A DNA stretch of 64,000 bases from Hirundichthys speculiger (lineage: Eukaryota > Chordata > Actinopteri > Beloniformes > Exocoetidae), in contig JAGFBZ010000363.1 of NCBI GenBank assembly GCA_018398805.1, positions 868,001-932,000 on the forward strand, read 5' to 3'. A program made the position numbers and the translations under genes. Position 1 is the stretch's first letter. Each line of letters begins with the position of its first letter. Of the stretch, positions 24,285 to 36,369 are shown piece by piece. Below the pieces are notes generated by a model. The model was not told the DNA's origin. It made no database searches and worked only from the letters and a program-made list of their open reading frames with translations.

Positions 24285-25116
24285 CCGTATTTTCCGGACT
24301 ATAAGCCGCTACTTTTGTCCAACGCTTTTAAACCATGAGGTTTATACAGAGATGCGGCTTTTCTATGAATTTTTCTTCAGCCCTCAGGGGGCGCTCTAGC
24401 AGGAAGTGCAAAAACCAAAAAAAAAACAAACCAAGTAGTTAAAAGCTATTCTCTTATGTTAAGTAGCCTATGTTGGCTATGCTACTCTACATTCATTTTG
24501 TGAGCATCAATACCTATTATTATTGGACAAACTGATTAATTCAGGTGTGTCTAACCATTGTAGCTACTCGGACACACCTGGATTTATCAGTTTGTCCAGT
24601 CAGTTTCTTGGTTCCTCAGTAAATTTCTGGGTTCTGAGTTGACCCACCACAGAGGTAAGGTTTTAATCGCAGATGCGGACCGGACACAGCGTGGAGCCAG
24701 CAGGTCCGCGATCCGGCTCCAAAGCGGATATGGGTCCGATACGGGTCCATTTTGCAGGTCCGTTCCAGATGTCTTTGCTGTGTGGGGTGGTTTCAGTACA
24801 CAGCAGGAGGAAAAATAAAGCAACTTGGTTTTAGTGTACAGGAGGGAAAATGAATAAAACCATCAATGACTTTTCTGTTTTGTTTGATCAGCACTTTTAC
24901 TGCCGTGTTACAGGTTCTGTTCAGAAACAATCAGTTCAGGTATATGAATAAACACTTATGGTACAAAATCTTTCTATGTAAATATCTTATTTCTCATCCT
25001 GGATACCGGCGGCTTATAGTCCGGTGTGGCTTATATGTGACAATATATATATTTTGTTTATATTTTAATGGGTGCGGCTTATATTCAGGTGGGCTTTATA
25101 GTCCAGAAAATATCGG
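24285..25116. mobile_element. Foldback-type DNA element with CCGTATTTTCCGGACTATAAG termini
   Basis: The left end reads CCGTATTTTCCGGACTATAA. The right end, read in reverse complement, is ACCGATATTTTCTGGACTATAA. Both are flanked by TA (24283-24284 and 25117-25118). GGCTTATA words recur near both ends, for example at about 25010-25040. An internal inverted repeat lies at 24525-24597. No transposase is visible in its 832 bp, so it is non-autonomous. TA flanks suggest a Tc1/mariner-group target, but the family is not certain. Confidence 0.7.
24525..24597. repeat. Internal hairpin within the foldback element
   Basis: Left arm GGACAAACTGATTAATTCAG, right arm complement ending TTTGTCC; arms of about 27 bp with few mismatches around a loop of about 19 bases. 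It lies entirely inside the element at 24285-25116. Confidence 0.8.
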
Positions 25117-25118
25117 TA

Positions 25119-28100
25119 ATTGTGTAGAAAATGTAATGTTTTCTGCTGTTATTATGTTGCACATAACCGCTGCACGCTTGCCACAATAATGCAAATGGTT
25201 ACGGTGAAAAAGGAACATGCTGCATGAGAAACTGGTGACATTATGAGAAGTGATATACCTGAGTTGATTTACTGATCATTGGTGCAACATGGCTCTCATG
25301 TGCGCCTGTTGCTTTCAGAGGCATGACTGACTGAAGTGCGGGAAGCATCGACAGAAGAGTGAACAAGTGAATGCTGTACTCGAACCTCGTTAAAGGGGAT
25401 TTTAACCATAAACTCTGCTGTCTGATTTAACCAAATTTTGATTTTCTTCAAAAGAAAAACAAACAAACAAACAAACAAAAAAAAAGACATATCAAGTCAT
25501 CTTGAGCGGACACGACTGTAATAACAGTCCATCACACAGTTTGGGTTCTGCATACATCCTGTTCCCCCATCATTACGGAGAGCGAAGCAGCTGTGCACCA
25601 ACAGCAGGTTTACAAAAGATCATCACACCATCAAAATCCAATTCATTGTCTCAGTTTCTGGGACGCATTTGATCAGATGACTTGCAGGATGTGCTTCACA
25701 CATTTAGAACTTTACTGACATTGTTGTCTTTATGACAATTTAATGTGTGTTTAGTTGAGTTAAATGTTCTTGAATTTATGTTAATCAGAAACAAAGCCTA
25801 CTCTTTCAGAAGAGCTGGTCTTATGACTTTGAAATAGCATCACTGATAAAACATTCAGTTTAGCTTTAATTCAATATTGGTTAATATCATTAAATTAAAT
25901 GGGGAAAAAAAATGAGATGTCATCAAGGATCCGCAAAACGGTTTATTATATCTATTCTTAAGATTGTCACATTGGTGATTGTGCCCTTATCGGGACAATT
26001 TTTGTTTTCGCAAAGATGAAAATTTAACATGTCACATCAAGACGCACAGCAAGTGAAAAATGCCAGATACTAAGTTGATATAATGCTGAAAGGTTTTACA
26101 TGGATGCGTCGACGTGCGCGCCAGAGGTCAGAGAGAACAAAGACACAGACCCGCTAGTTCGTTGCAACGGTGATGTGAATGATGCTCTGTGCATTTCATT
26201 GTACTGGAAAGTTACAGGCTGCCGCACAGCACTCATTCAACACGAACAATCGCACGCCGTGCTGACACTTCTTTGTGACCACATTCTCACCTCAAACCTT
26301 TCCATTCACTGAAAGACAGGCCAGTGTTTCCACTAGCGGATGTTTTTTGAGGGCAGGGTTTGTTTGAAATGAAGCACAAGGTCCTCGGCCTGGCAGGAGA
26401 AGAGCTGCGCCTTCATTAGGATACCTGAAGTTCTGTTTTACACACGTTATCAAACTGGACCCACGAACGTATCACGCCGGCTGATCACTCTTCGGTGACT
26501 TCTGAATCTGGAATTGTGAAGCTTTAGAATAAGATGAACAACCGTCTATTATGCTTGGACAGTTCAAATATTAGGATAATTAAAATAAGGTCATCAGAAC
26601 TAGAGAGCATTCAGCTGGGCAGGAAAAATACAGATTTGTCTCTTGTCATGTGGAAGTAAAACACCACATGTATACTTAAAAAGTAAGCTTTTCTCTGTCA
26701 GACACACACACTCAAACACACACACACACACACACACTCCAACAGGAAGAGTGTGGGTGTTTGGGAGCAGCTGCATGGAGAGGCATCAGACCCAGCTTCC
26801 TCCTGGTGCAGCAAGCACCATCTCTCCTCCCTTCTCTTTTTTATTCCCTCCATCTACTCATTTCCATCACATTTAATTAGTCTCTTCCTTTCTAATTTTC
26901 TGCCGTTCTTTTTCACAGTCAGAAACAGACAATATCAGAAAGCCGAAAGGAAGATTCAGTCTTCACCGTCGGCAGAAATTAGCTGGCACGTCAAGCGCTC
27001 AGAAAGCGCACTTTGTGCATGCTGCAGTGCAAGCACTGCACATGCGTGCGTGCGTGCATGTGTGTGTCCTGTTTTCGTCCTCTTCACTTGTAATGGTGAA
27101 ACATCAGCACATCACCACTTAAAAGCCCAAAAGTTGCACAACATTTTCCTGCGCTACGCTCTAATCGAGGTCTCGGTGGCAACGTTAGAGTTTTACCTCA
27201 CTTGCGCAGCTGTGCGAGGTGATGCTGAGATGACTCAAGAAGCAGATGGACGGTGCAGATAAAGCTGGGAGATGAGCATAAGAAGAAGCTGTTTTACGCC
27301 TCGACAATCGGCGTTTTGGAATCATCTTGTGATAAAAAAGCATAACGTGTGATGGCAAAAGATGTAAATGTGAATAGTTCAGCACTGTTTGAATCAGGGC
27401 TGGTGAAATCTTCCTGCACAGGTGCGAGAACCTCAGCATCTCGCCGTTTCACTTTCCTTTCCAGTTTCTAATCTTACCACCTAATGTTACCACACAGTAC
27501 CATTCCAGCCAGTATCCCTGCTTTGGTCTTTATTTGAACCCTTCTCCTCAGCCACTCTCTGTCCGCGGCCCCCTCCCTCCAGCACATGGTAACAGCGCTG
27601 AAGACACTGAGCAGTTATTTCTGTGTTTCCTGTGTGTCATGTGGTGGTAGCTTGTACTAGCTAGCATGGCTGACAACACACAGGCTCCCAGGTGCAGACT
27701 GTCACATTTTGGGCCGTCAGCCAGAAAGCCTGTGGACCGGTTAGCAGTCAACCAGGCCCTGCAGAACGTGCTGCTCTTCACCCCCACCTTGAAACACAAA
27801 TCTGGTCCCAGAGGAAAAGGGAAACAGTCTCTTTAAATTTTTGTCTTTGCTGCAGCAAACTTTTTCCCCCCCCCAAGTAAGTTTTAATGCATCGCCTTTT
27901 ACACGGCTGAAAGACAGTAGCTCAGATATGAGCAGATCTACTGTATTTGCTCAAAGTGCGTGTGCCTCCCCCTCCGAGTTAAAGGGTCAGGCTGCGCTGA
28001 CGGAGCAGATCTCGCGTAAAAGCCAGCATGCAGGGGCACCAGGGTTTGCCCTCTTCCCCCGGCTCGCCCCCAGGCCGCAGATGCACCGACCGAGACAAGG

Positions 28101-30443
28101 CTGTGCTTCTCTGGGCAGCACAGAGAGACTGCTGTGCTCTGGTTCCTGGAGCCCTGACGCTCTGATTGAGACCCTGCGCCCCTGCAGGAACCAGAGGGAG
28201 GGGAAGAGAGAGCATGGGAGGGGATGCAGACACATCTGGCATCTGCAGAAACGCTGCACACAACCTCTCATATCTCATCACCGTGAGATAATGTAAAAGC
28301 CTTATAGAAAAGCAAAGCTCTATTTTCACTCTCTTCTGACACGTGTGTGCAGAAGACACATATGTACCTAAAGTTTGTCTACTTTCTCTGCAATCTCAAA
28401 AGGTAATTAAGTAAGGACCAAGACTAGAAGGCACGGCCATCCTCCGGCTGGTGGGATAGCAGGCACTCTGCGCTATTGTTCTATTTATAAAGCTCACCAA
28501 ACAATGCTATCTCGGTTTCTAAAGCAACACTATGTGCTGCATAGCATCTAAATAGGCAATGTTAAAGAAAAAGGTCTCCTACTTTCACTGATGTATAATA
28601 CATACACAGTACTATATATGAATATGTATAGATGTGCTGAAGGTGCCAAGGGGAAGATAAATGAAAAGATGTAGCAGAAGGATATAATAGAGAGCATATC
28701 AGTGCAAGAAAATTGCGTGGGTGCACGACTCTGCAAGGTGTCTGCTTCTTTTGCGTGGGCGCAATCTTCTCTTTTGCATTAGGCAGCAGTAAAGGACGGA
28801 GTTTGAGGTAGTGGTTGAGACGTGTGTTTACGTGAGCGAATGTACACGTGTGGGTAAGAGTGCACGGTACCTCTGATAAACAACTAAAACCTTTTTCTCT
28901 ACCAGTTGCCACCTGCTCTCACAAACCTATTTCTTTCTATGCACGATCAGGGGAGGATCTCCCCTAAATGAGTTTATGAGCTTGGAGTTTTAGATAAGCA
29001 TAAAATGTAATGCCAGTAGGAGAATTATGGAATATGCATATCTTTTACGGTTTTGATGTGCATGTGACCTGCCTCCCCTTGTCAGCCAACTGAGTACAAG
29101 CCAGTGAGAGGCATAGCGGCAAGCTGGAGCGGTACGCCAGCTGTGGGGCCATTAAAGGCCCATCTGCAGACAATAGGCTCTGTCTGAAGGGCACACACAG
29201 CTTGGTTCCTGTCCTGCCTTGCCTCACTGTGTTTGTGTATGGATGCGTATATGAGAGTACCATGCATTTCCATGCCCCATTTTAATCTATTACAAAGGAA
29301 TACATAGAAACCATACACTTACTCGCGCCGCTAATCTAAATGCCACTCATCTTTACAGGAATGCATTAAAACGTTGACATTTTCCACAGCATATCTTTTC
29401 CTACTCATTATCGACTCATAACCTTTGTGTCTGATAACGGGCTTCTCTGTTGTGCGGCAAAAATAATCACTGGTTTTCCGAGGCATCTTTTATTCAAGTT
29501 GGCCATCAATGCAGGTGGCGGCGAAACTGATCAAACTGTGCGATTAAAGCTTTCCTGCCATCCTCTCTTCAAAGCCAGGGAAATTGAGATCAGTGTATTA
29601 AAAGGTTATCTACTCAAACGCACTTGAAAAAAAAAAAAAAAAAAAACAAAGCAGAATGCAAAGTATAAGCAGGCACTGGAAAACAGCTTGCTGGCCCAAC
29701 CACATACCACTCAGAGCAGTTCGATCAAGCAAGCCACAGCTTCACATGCCTCAACACACACACACATACACGCGCAGGCACACGGCTGCTGCATGCAGAC
29801 ACATGCAAAAATATCTGCCCCAATACTAAAATAGGCCCGGAGAGGTTGCACCTGCACCTGTGCCCTGGTCCACACCTACACACAGGTGTCAGGATGTGAC
29901 ACATACACACAGACAGAGAAAGATAGAAGAGAAGGAGGGGGAAAAACAAGAGCGGGTTGAATCACACTACTGCGGTCGACCAAAAAGCTTTTTCTAGATA
30001 TCATCTCTGTATCTGGAGTGTAACCATGAGTGTGATTTTCATTTTTAAATAGACTTTAACAACAGCGCGATTAATTTTAAAAAGTGCAGCACAAAAGGCT
30101 TCTGTGACTGCTCAGTTCTCTTCTGTATTGCTGGTAGTTATGTGATAGTTAGTAAGGATTTTCTTCCTTATTATGGTTTGCAAAGTGTGGGTTGAGGGCT
30201 AAAGCAAAGCGTGCATCATATAACACACATGAGTGCCTTAAGTTTGTCAGCCTTCTCTTCAGAATGAGTGGGCTCTGAACGTGCGTCTGACTCATAACCA
30301 TTTCTCCCTTCGTGTTGTCGTACGTCCCGTCTGAAATCTCCCTTCACAAATGGGGCTGAAAAGCATACACACACCCACTCATACACTCAGACTCAAAAGA
30401 AAGCTGAAAATCGGGCACGTACTTAACACAAACACACCGAAGT
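25119..30443. other. Gene-free stretch downstream of msra
   Basis: No exon recognised. 27960-28240 is GC-rich and open in four frames at once, reflecting composition and not a gene I can name. Simple repeats: AAAC array at 25457-25478, CA arrays near 26702-26737 and 29754-29765, A run 29628-29646. The 169-codon frame 26753-27262 (plus) reads through a CA/CGTG repeat and shows no domain. Confidence 0.5.
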
Positions 30444-30549
30444 TTTATTGATTAAAACGTGAGCTATTAACAAAATAAATCTGTGAAAAGTTAGAACAAA
30501 CAAACAGCATTTGCCTGGTGTTACTGTTAAATATATTAAAATCTTTATT
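30444..30549 (-). terminator. Candidate polyadenylation signals of msra
   Basis: Minus-strand AATAAA at 30549-30544 and again at 30449-30444, about 420 and 520 nt beyond the msra stop codon. Either would give an ordinary 3' UTR; usage is inferred. Confidence 0.5.
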
Positions 30550-30965
30550 TAAGTCTCACACAAAGATTTGTATAAGACTTTGTACAGGATGTATTGTAAT
30601 TGTCATATTACTTAAATATATAGTAGGTATATTAAAAATATATTTCTGATCTTTAAGATAAATGTGAAAAGTGATATGGATTGTTAAAACATTTAGACCG
30701 GCTTATTCAAGTTTACCAACATGATGCTACTTTTGCTATAAATTATTTAATTAAAAGAAAAAGAAATCAGCAGGAAGTCCATTTTTGAGAAATGTCGCCA
30801 CCATGTGGAAGTTGACTGTAGCTGCAATAAAAAAAAACGTCAGATAATTAACAGATGATTTCAGCCTTAGAGGGAGTTTTGCCTACAAATACACTGTATA
30901 TGCATACAGAGGATCAAACAAGCATTAAAAATGATGACAAGTGTGTTTTTCTCACCGCACATTCC

Positions 30966-31139
30966 TCACAGTTTGTCCTTGTTGGCTCCAATGGGACAAG
31001 AGACCCCAGTGCCTTTGATTGCACAGTAGCCCTTTGGCACCTTCTTCAGGTACTGCTGGTGATAGTCCTCAGCGTAGTAAAACTGTTGCCCCTCCAGAAT
31101 CTCAGTTGTGATGGGACCAAAACCTTTGCTATCCAACTC
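30966..31139 (-). CDS. msra: msra last coding exon (C-terminal 57 residues)
   Basis: Peptide-methionine (S)-S-oxide reductase, which repairs methionine-S-sulfoxide in proteins and is recycled by thioredoxin. After a TTGTCCCTAG acceptor the phase-0 exon reads [18 protein letters not shown], then [14 protein letters not shown], then [21 protein letters not shown] and TGA (30968-30966). [12 protein letters not shown] is the MsrA hallmark that lines the substrate pocket. The two cysteines (GYC at exon residue 39 and GVSC at 48) are nine apart, as are the resolving cysteines of vertebrate MsrA. The length after the preceding exon equals that of mammalian MSRA apart from a slightly longer tail. An antisense frame (30855-31229, plus) is only its shadow. 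Confidence 0.95.
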   Translation of the reverse strand, partial: ELDSKGFGPITTEILEGQQFYYAEDYHQQYLKKVPKGYCAIKGTGVSCPIGANKDKL

Positions 31140-31327
31140 CTAGGGACAAGATACAGACATGAAGTCCTACAATTAAAACTATATATGTGCTTCCAAAAAA
31201 AAAAAAACCAACACATTGACGTCAGGTAAAGAATATGGTCCTTTTATCAAATGCTCCATAATTTAGGTTATTCGGCTGATGCTCTTCGATACATAAATAT
31301 GAGGAAATCTTTAGGGAATCTCAGTCA

Positions 31328-32125
31328 TCAATTCAACCATCTATTTTTCAACCACTTATCCAGGATCAAGCTGCAGGATCAATAGCCTGAGCAAAGATTC
31401 AAGGGCCTCCCTCTCCCCATCCACCTCCCCGAAATCTACCAGGGGAGACTCTGAAGTATTCCCAAGCAATATGAAAGTACAGTCTCTCCTGCGAGTCCTA
31501 GCTCTGTCCAAAGCCCCCCTTAAAATGGGAAATGTTTGAAACACCTCCCCTAATAGGCATCGGACAATATCCTCAGCAGATTGCTCAAACCATCTCGACT
31601 ACTGTACAGCAGCTAGTTGAGGTGGCTTTCTTTAGCTACCTGGCTGCTGTCAAGCAGAGAAGCCAGTTGAAACGGGTTCAAGAGGTAACACAACCATTTT
31701 TTGAAGAATGCTGATTTGAGCAACTTGTATTTGCCAGCTCATTTTTTCTGTTATTACCCACAACTCATGACGACAGGTGAGGGTTGGAATGTACATCGAC
31801 TGGTAAAGAGTTTGACTTTACTATGAAATTTCTCTTCGCATCTGTATCTGCATCTGCAACGCTCCAGATGCTGCTCAAACAATCTCTTGCTCCGGTCCCG
31901 CTCCAGTCCCACTCTGTCTCCTAAACGTGAACAACATCCTGAGCTACTTGAACTCGTCCACTTGAGGCAGAAACTCATTTCTAAACCAGAGTTTGAAATC
32001 CACCCACTTCTGACTGAGAACTGGAGGTGCCGATTCTCATCCCAGCTGCTTCGCTCGGCTGAAAAACTGCCTCCAGTGATTGCTGGAGCACAGACGTCTC
32101 AGTCATCAAGGTCATGGCAAGTTTT
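31328..32125 (-). mobile_element. RTE-like LINE relic (C-terminal region and 3' end)
   Basis: On the minus strand, 31544-31356 translates to a degraded RT C-terminus: ARTRRRDC, then EVDGEREALESLLRLL. This matches the RTRWRDY...EREVWASLLRLLP ending of a very common teleost LINE. At the nucleotide level 31750-32110 also follows that element (GAGCTACTTGAACTCGTCCA, TTCTCATCCCAGCTGCTTCG). It is broken by stops and small indels throughout. Assignment to the RTE/Rex3 group is from the shape of the C-terminus and is tentative. It lies in msra intron sequence, starting 190 bp upstream of the last exon. Confidence 0.75.
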
Positions 32126-33860
32126 AACAGCTTAAATAGAAGCCAAGCCCCCTCCTTTTTTTAAATACCACAGCTGAACCAGTTTTATTGCGCAAAAGGA
32201 CAATGACAGATGCTGTAGTGCTAATAAAGAATTGCGTCAACATCAACTTCTTAAAAACAAAGACTCCACAGGTTATGTTGTGCAGATTTCCTCCTCTGTT
32301 ACAGTCATGACCCATGTGCTGAACTATTTTTTTTTTTCCAAGAGTGAACTCCCTTAAAGAATCTTTTTTAAATGCCTATCTTATTCCCCATCAGTTCTGA
32401 AGTTCCAATACATCTCAGTGAGACACTGGAGAGTTTCTTCTCCTCAATTAGACAGCAGGGTGATTGAGTGACACAAGAAAGGAACATCAGCTTCTTTTTA
32501 TAGCGCAACAAGCCTCTGTGGCTCTCTCTGTGGGACGAGGCTTCAAACACTATTCACTCTCTTTGAAAACTCCCTATGACACTTTCCTACTTACCCTTTT
32601 CTAAACGCCACGAGAGAAAGTCTTCAAACGCACTAAAGTAACAAACTATTTCACACAGGCGCACAAGCGCACACTGAACACCTCTGACAGACGTATCAAA
32701 GGTTTACCTGATGTGCTGAGTGGTTTTCTCTCATCTAATAACACAGGCGCTCAGACCTCTAGATCAGTGCACCTGGAAGTGAGAAAACAAAAGGTCTGAA
32801 GTGCACTGAGACTGCGGGCAACAGGCAGTTTCCATGCAGCTCACGGAAACTCAGAACGTCTGGTAGATCTCGGGAGTTTCACTTTGTGGGGACATCTGCA
32901 GGGTTCAGTGAGGATTGAAAAAAAAAAAAAAAAAAAGGTGAGTGGAGCTGTTTTCATCAGCATAGATTCTCTCCCTCTGCATGTTTTCGAGTAGAAATAG
33001 AGCATTTTACCCCTCATAAAATCATGCAAGCTGTTTTAAATTCTTGGAAGTTATAGCTTCAGCTCTGCATGAACTTAATTTGATGTAGAAAAACATCCAG
33101 AAGAGCTCTTTCTAAAGGGAATACTCTGTTAGCTGTTCATCACTGCATAACTTTGTTCTCTGTGCGCTGTAAACTGTCAGCAAAAACTTTGTTTTAATGA
33201 GTGTTTTAGCAGATTGTTTTTTTGGTGTTGGATTGCTAGTTATTGTTTTTGTTCACTCTCTCCTAACCCCCACTGCTAAAGACAAAAACTGACTTTTCAA
33301 ACTGGTTCTCACTTCAACTTCTTCCATGCGAGTGTATTTGACTGATAACTGTGAACAATCCTGTTTGATTCATTTATCCTTCGTTTGCTGACGGTGGTGA
33401 AGGAAGTGTTCAAGTGTGCTACTGGTAGTGAAAGTGCAAATACAAAAATGGAAAAAATACTTGTTTACAAGTTGAAGTCCTGCAAATGAAGTAAACACTG
33501 CAGAATGCAGTCAAACTTTAAAGATAAAAGTAGTGACTGTCCTTTAACTGATATTTTATTAAATATGACATCTAAGATGTGTTATTGCTGTACTGGCTGG
33601 TGGCGGAGCTGGAACAAAGTTAGTTTTATATCCAAGGACACTGGATAAATCAGAAGAGTTATGAAATGAGTGATGAATACTGAATACTGTCTGTGTTCAG
33701 TCTTTGAATCTTTTTCTCCTCTTTCATGCTGACGAGATACTGCGTCTGTGGAATGCTCTTGTGTAGTTAATAATTCACTCTTATTGACAACGATAATTTT
33801 TGCTTTCACTCACCAATCCACCCTTCATTTTCTGCATGGAGTGTATTTGATATTTACTAG
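32126..33860. other. msra intron, nothing recognised
   Basis: Intronic DNA between the RTE-like relic and the next interspersed repeat. It has an A run at 32919-32936 and no exon-like conservation that I can see. Confidence 0.45.
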
Positions 33861-33879
33861 ATCATAGAAGGGTTAATCC

Positions 33880-34240
33880 TCCTCTGGCCTGTCGCTGCTC
33901 TGAAGGCAGCGGTTCGCCCTGGACAGGTCGCCAGTGTATCGCAGGACCACATGCGGACGAACAACCAAACACTCACATTTGCTCCTGTGGACATTTCAGA
34001 AACACCAGTTGGCCTAACTTGCATGCTTGTTTGTTTGTTTGTTTTTTTGATTGTGGGAGAAAACCAGAGTACCTGGTGAAAACCTCTGCAAAAACCGAGA
34101 AAACATGGAAACCAGGAAGCTTCTAGCTGTGCAGCAACGGTGCAAACATGGAGCCACCACGCTCAGCTTGCAATATTTCCCTCCAAAGTTTGGTACCCTT
34201 TGGAGAAGAAAATAGATAAAAGTAGTTTGTAGATTCACTT
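33880..34240 (+). repeat. Interspersed repeat R, copy 1
   Basis: Carries GGACAGGTCGCCAGTGTATC, GATTGTGGGAGAAAACCAGAG and TACCTGGTGAAAACC. These words mark a widespread fish interspersed repeat, probably SINE-like or a LINE 3' region. Copies or parts recur at 52490-52775, about 36263-36365 and around 55.0-57.4 kb. A GTTT array lies inside at about 34028-34046. Confidence 0.65.
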
Positions 34241-34424
34241 TATAATGACTTCAGTCGAGTCACTTTATCCAGCCATTCAACCATCTTCATCACCGACTCA
34301 GAAAAAAGATAAGACAATATGGATGATGTCAACAAAGTGATTTTTACATTTACTTGGTCTTTCACTTCTTTGCAGAGTGCTAGTACAAGACATTTCATGC
34401 TTTTGCTTGTCAGTTTAACTTAAT

Positions 34425-34713
34425 TTGTTAATCTACATCTATTTTTGCATTTCAGGCCTCCAACACGTCGCCAAAGAAGCTGGGACAGTAACGTTACCAC
34501 TCCTTCCAATTTGAACATCAAATGTTATTTTGCCACATTTTGCTGCACACACATTTTAAGGTGTTCAACAGTAGTTACAGTTCTTTTATCAACATTTTTC
34601 ACACATTCTCTATTGAGGGGATGTTGGTATAGCAGACGGAGCCAGTCCAGCACCTGTACCCTCTTCTTTCTCAGCCTTTTGCTTCCTTAATGTGATTTTG
34701 CATTATCCTAAGG
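34425..34713 (-). mobile_element. Tc1-like transposon relic, 3' part (split by hAT)
   Basis: The minus strand continues the Tc1 copy at 35390-35720 after the hAT insertion. It reads AATGCAAAATCACATTAAGG, then AAGAGGGTACAGGTGCTGGA, then TAGAGAATGTGTG. It ends near the CAGGCCTGAAATGCA words that close the transposase region in the copy at 52875-53660. Stops and indels show it is dead. Confidence 0.75.
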
Positions 34714-35389
34714 CAGTGCTTTTCAATTATTTTCTGCTGCGCCCCCCCAGGAACAAGAGGCATTTCGCAACCACCCTCACCCCACCCCACCTCCACCCAT
34801 CCATCCACCCTCCACCGTGACTATCATTTGTCTAAAAAATTGTTCTGAGTTCACGTCTGCATAACACTGTATCCTTATTAACATTAAAGGAAACAAACAA
34901 GAAAGGAATATAGATAAACGTATAACAAATAATAACTTTATTAAATTAGTTTTTTAGTCTGTAAAGATTTAAAGTGCATCAATCCCACTGTAGTCACAAT
35001 GAAGCAGCGCTACATCAGCATCGTCATATTTCCCCGTCTTAACTTTATTATGACTTTAATTTGTTTCATTATCTCTGTCTCTCTCCTCCATTTTTTCCAT
35101 CCCTGTTAAATAATTTCCCGTGGTGTCTCTTGAGGGTTTGTTCACTTCATATCTCCTGTTCTGTGCTGTGCCATGCTAAAACAAAAAACAAAACAAAACA
35201 AAACAAAACAACACATTATAGCCAGTACTCCCTGCGCACACTGTGACAATGAGAGCGCCACCGCCCCCTACTGGACTATATTTGCAATTACACTTTATTC
35301 CAGTATGAAAAAAAAAAAAAAAAAAGGATGTTCCCCGGGGTCAAACACACCCCCCCAAGGGGTTGCGCCCCACTATTTGAGAAGGACTG
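34714..35389. mobile_element. hAT element inserted in a Tc1 relic
   Basis: Left terminus CAGTGCTTTTCAA, right terminus TTGAGAAGGACTG, forming the classic hAT-type CAGTG-TTCTCAA inverted ends. The 8-bp flanks are TCCTAAGG and TCTTATGG (6 of 8 identical, consistent with an aged duplication). Removing it rejoins the Tc1 coding strand on either side. It is 676 bp with no transposase ORF. An AAAAC array and an A17 run lie inside. Confidence 0.8.
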
Positions 35390-35720
35390 TCTTATGGAAA
35401 TGTCCTTTGAGAAGATGTCTTTTTGAAGGCCGCACATGCAGCTGGTAAAATCTCAGTGTGCTTTTCTGCATTAATTCTGCCAGCACAGAAGTGGAAATGA
35501 CCTTTATCAAGGTCACTGAAACAACCCCATACCATAACAGAGCCTGGCTGTGGGACTCCTTGCTGATAACAGTCTGGATGATCCTTTTGGTTTTTGGTCC
35601 AGAGGACACAGTGGCCATTTCTGCTCTGACTACAATACACACATTTTCACTGCGGGACACTTCGTCCCAGACGCCTCTAAGCCTGGAGACGTTGACGTGA
35701 CCGCTTGACAAGGTCAATAT
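35390..35720 (-). pseudogene. Tc1-like transposase fragment, 5' part
   Basis: The minus frame 35640-35392 reads NGHCVLWTKNQKDHPDCYQ, then PGSVMVWGCFSDLDKGHFHF, then GRINAEKHTEIL. These are the transposase catalytic-core segments found in fish Tc1 elements. It is truncated by the hAT at 35389. Homology may continue rightwards to about 35970, but I could not confirm that. Confidence 0.8.
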
Positions 35721-36159
35721 AAAGCTTCTTTTTTGCTAAGTCTTCAGTGACACTGGTGAATATAGCTTCACAGTACAGTGTTTGACAAAGTAAGCCTCTG
35801 CGCGTGTCATTATATCAGCCGTTGTTGAATGACAGTTCTTGATGCAGCGGCGTCTCGGGGTTCAGAGATCACAGATGTCTAGCTAGGTTTTGCGTTCTTG
35901 CCTGTTACACACTGATATTCTGCCAGATTCCTTGAATAGTTTAATGAGGCAGTTCCATGTAGAAGGAGAAATATAGTTATTATTCCAATCTTTATTTAAA
36001 GAACACTGTTCTTAAGCATTTTAGTTATTTTCTCTTGCTTTTATTATGGCAATTCCCATCTTTGCCCTCCAAAGACTTAGCCCTTTTGTGAATAACATAA
36101 ATTTTTTCTTGTTTTTCCTTCTTACTTCCACTTCCTTACTACCACAGTTTAGAATCATC

Positions 36160-36250
36160 ATCATCATGCTCTGGGTCTCTGTAAAGCGCCTAGAGACAAT
36201 TGACAATGTAACAGACGCTTTACAAATAAAATTGAATTGAACTGAATTGA
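36160..36250 (+). mobile_element. 3' tail of an L2-like LINE
   Basis: CATGCTCTGGGTCTCTGTAA, then AAGCGCCTAGAGACAATTG, then an AAATTGAATTGAACTGAATT tail. This is the terminal sequence of the same LINE family as 9815-11908 and 55384-57308, severely 5'-truncated. Confidence 0.8.
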
Positions 36251-36262
36251 ATATACAGCAAA

Positions 36263-36365
36263 ATCCACAAAGAATGGCCTCAGTCCGGGAATTAGTTCAG
36301 AAACCCTCAACCTGGAGGGCAACGCTGGTAACCACCACACCATCCCGCTGCCCTGTCTGCTTTTC
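36263..36365 (+). repeat. Fragment of interspersed repeat R
   Basis: The stretch ending AACGCTGGTAACCACCACAC and CCCGCTGCCCTG matches the end of the R repeat family. It directly abuts the LINE tail, suggesting the LINE fragment inserted into this copy. Confidence 0.5.
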
Positions 36366-36369
36366 ATTT

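Noticed and set aside
26753..27262. 169-codon plus frame
   Set aside because: Passes through CA/CGTG simple repeat and pyrimidine-rich DNA; no recognisable domain.
27841..28359. Four overlapping frames (94-151 codons)
   Set aside because: Simultaneous openness in several frames reflects high GC and not selection on one frame.
30855..31229. Plus-strand 124-codon frame
   Set aside because: Antisense shadow of the msra last exon; the minus strand gives the clear MsrA match.
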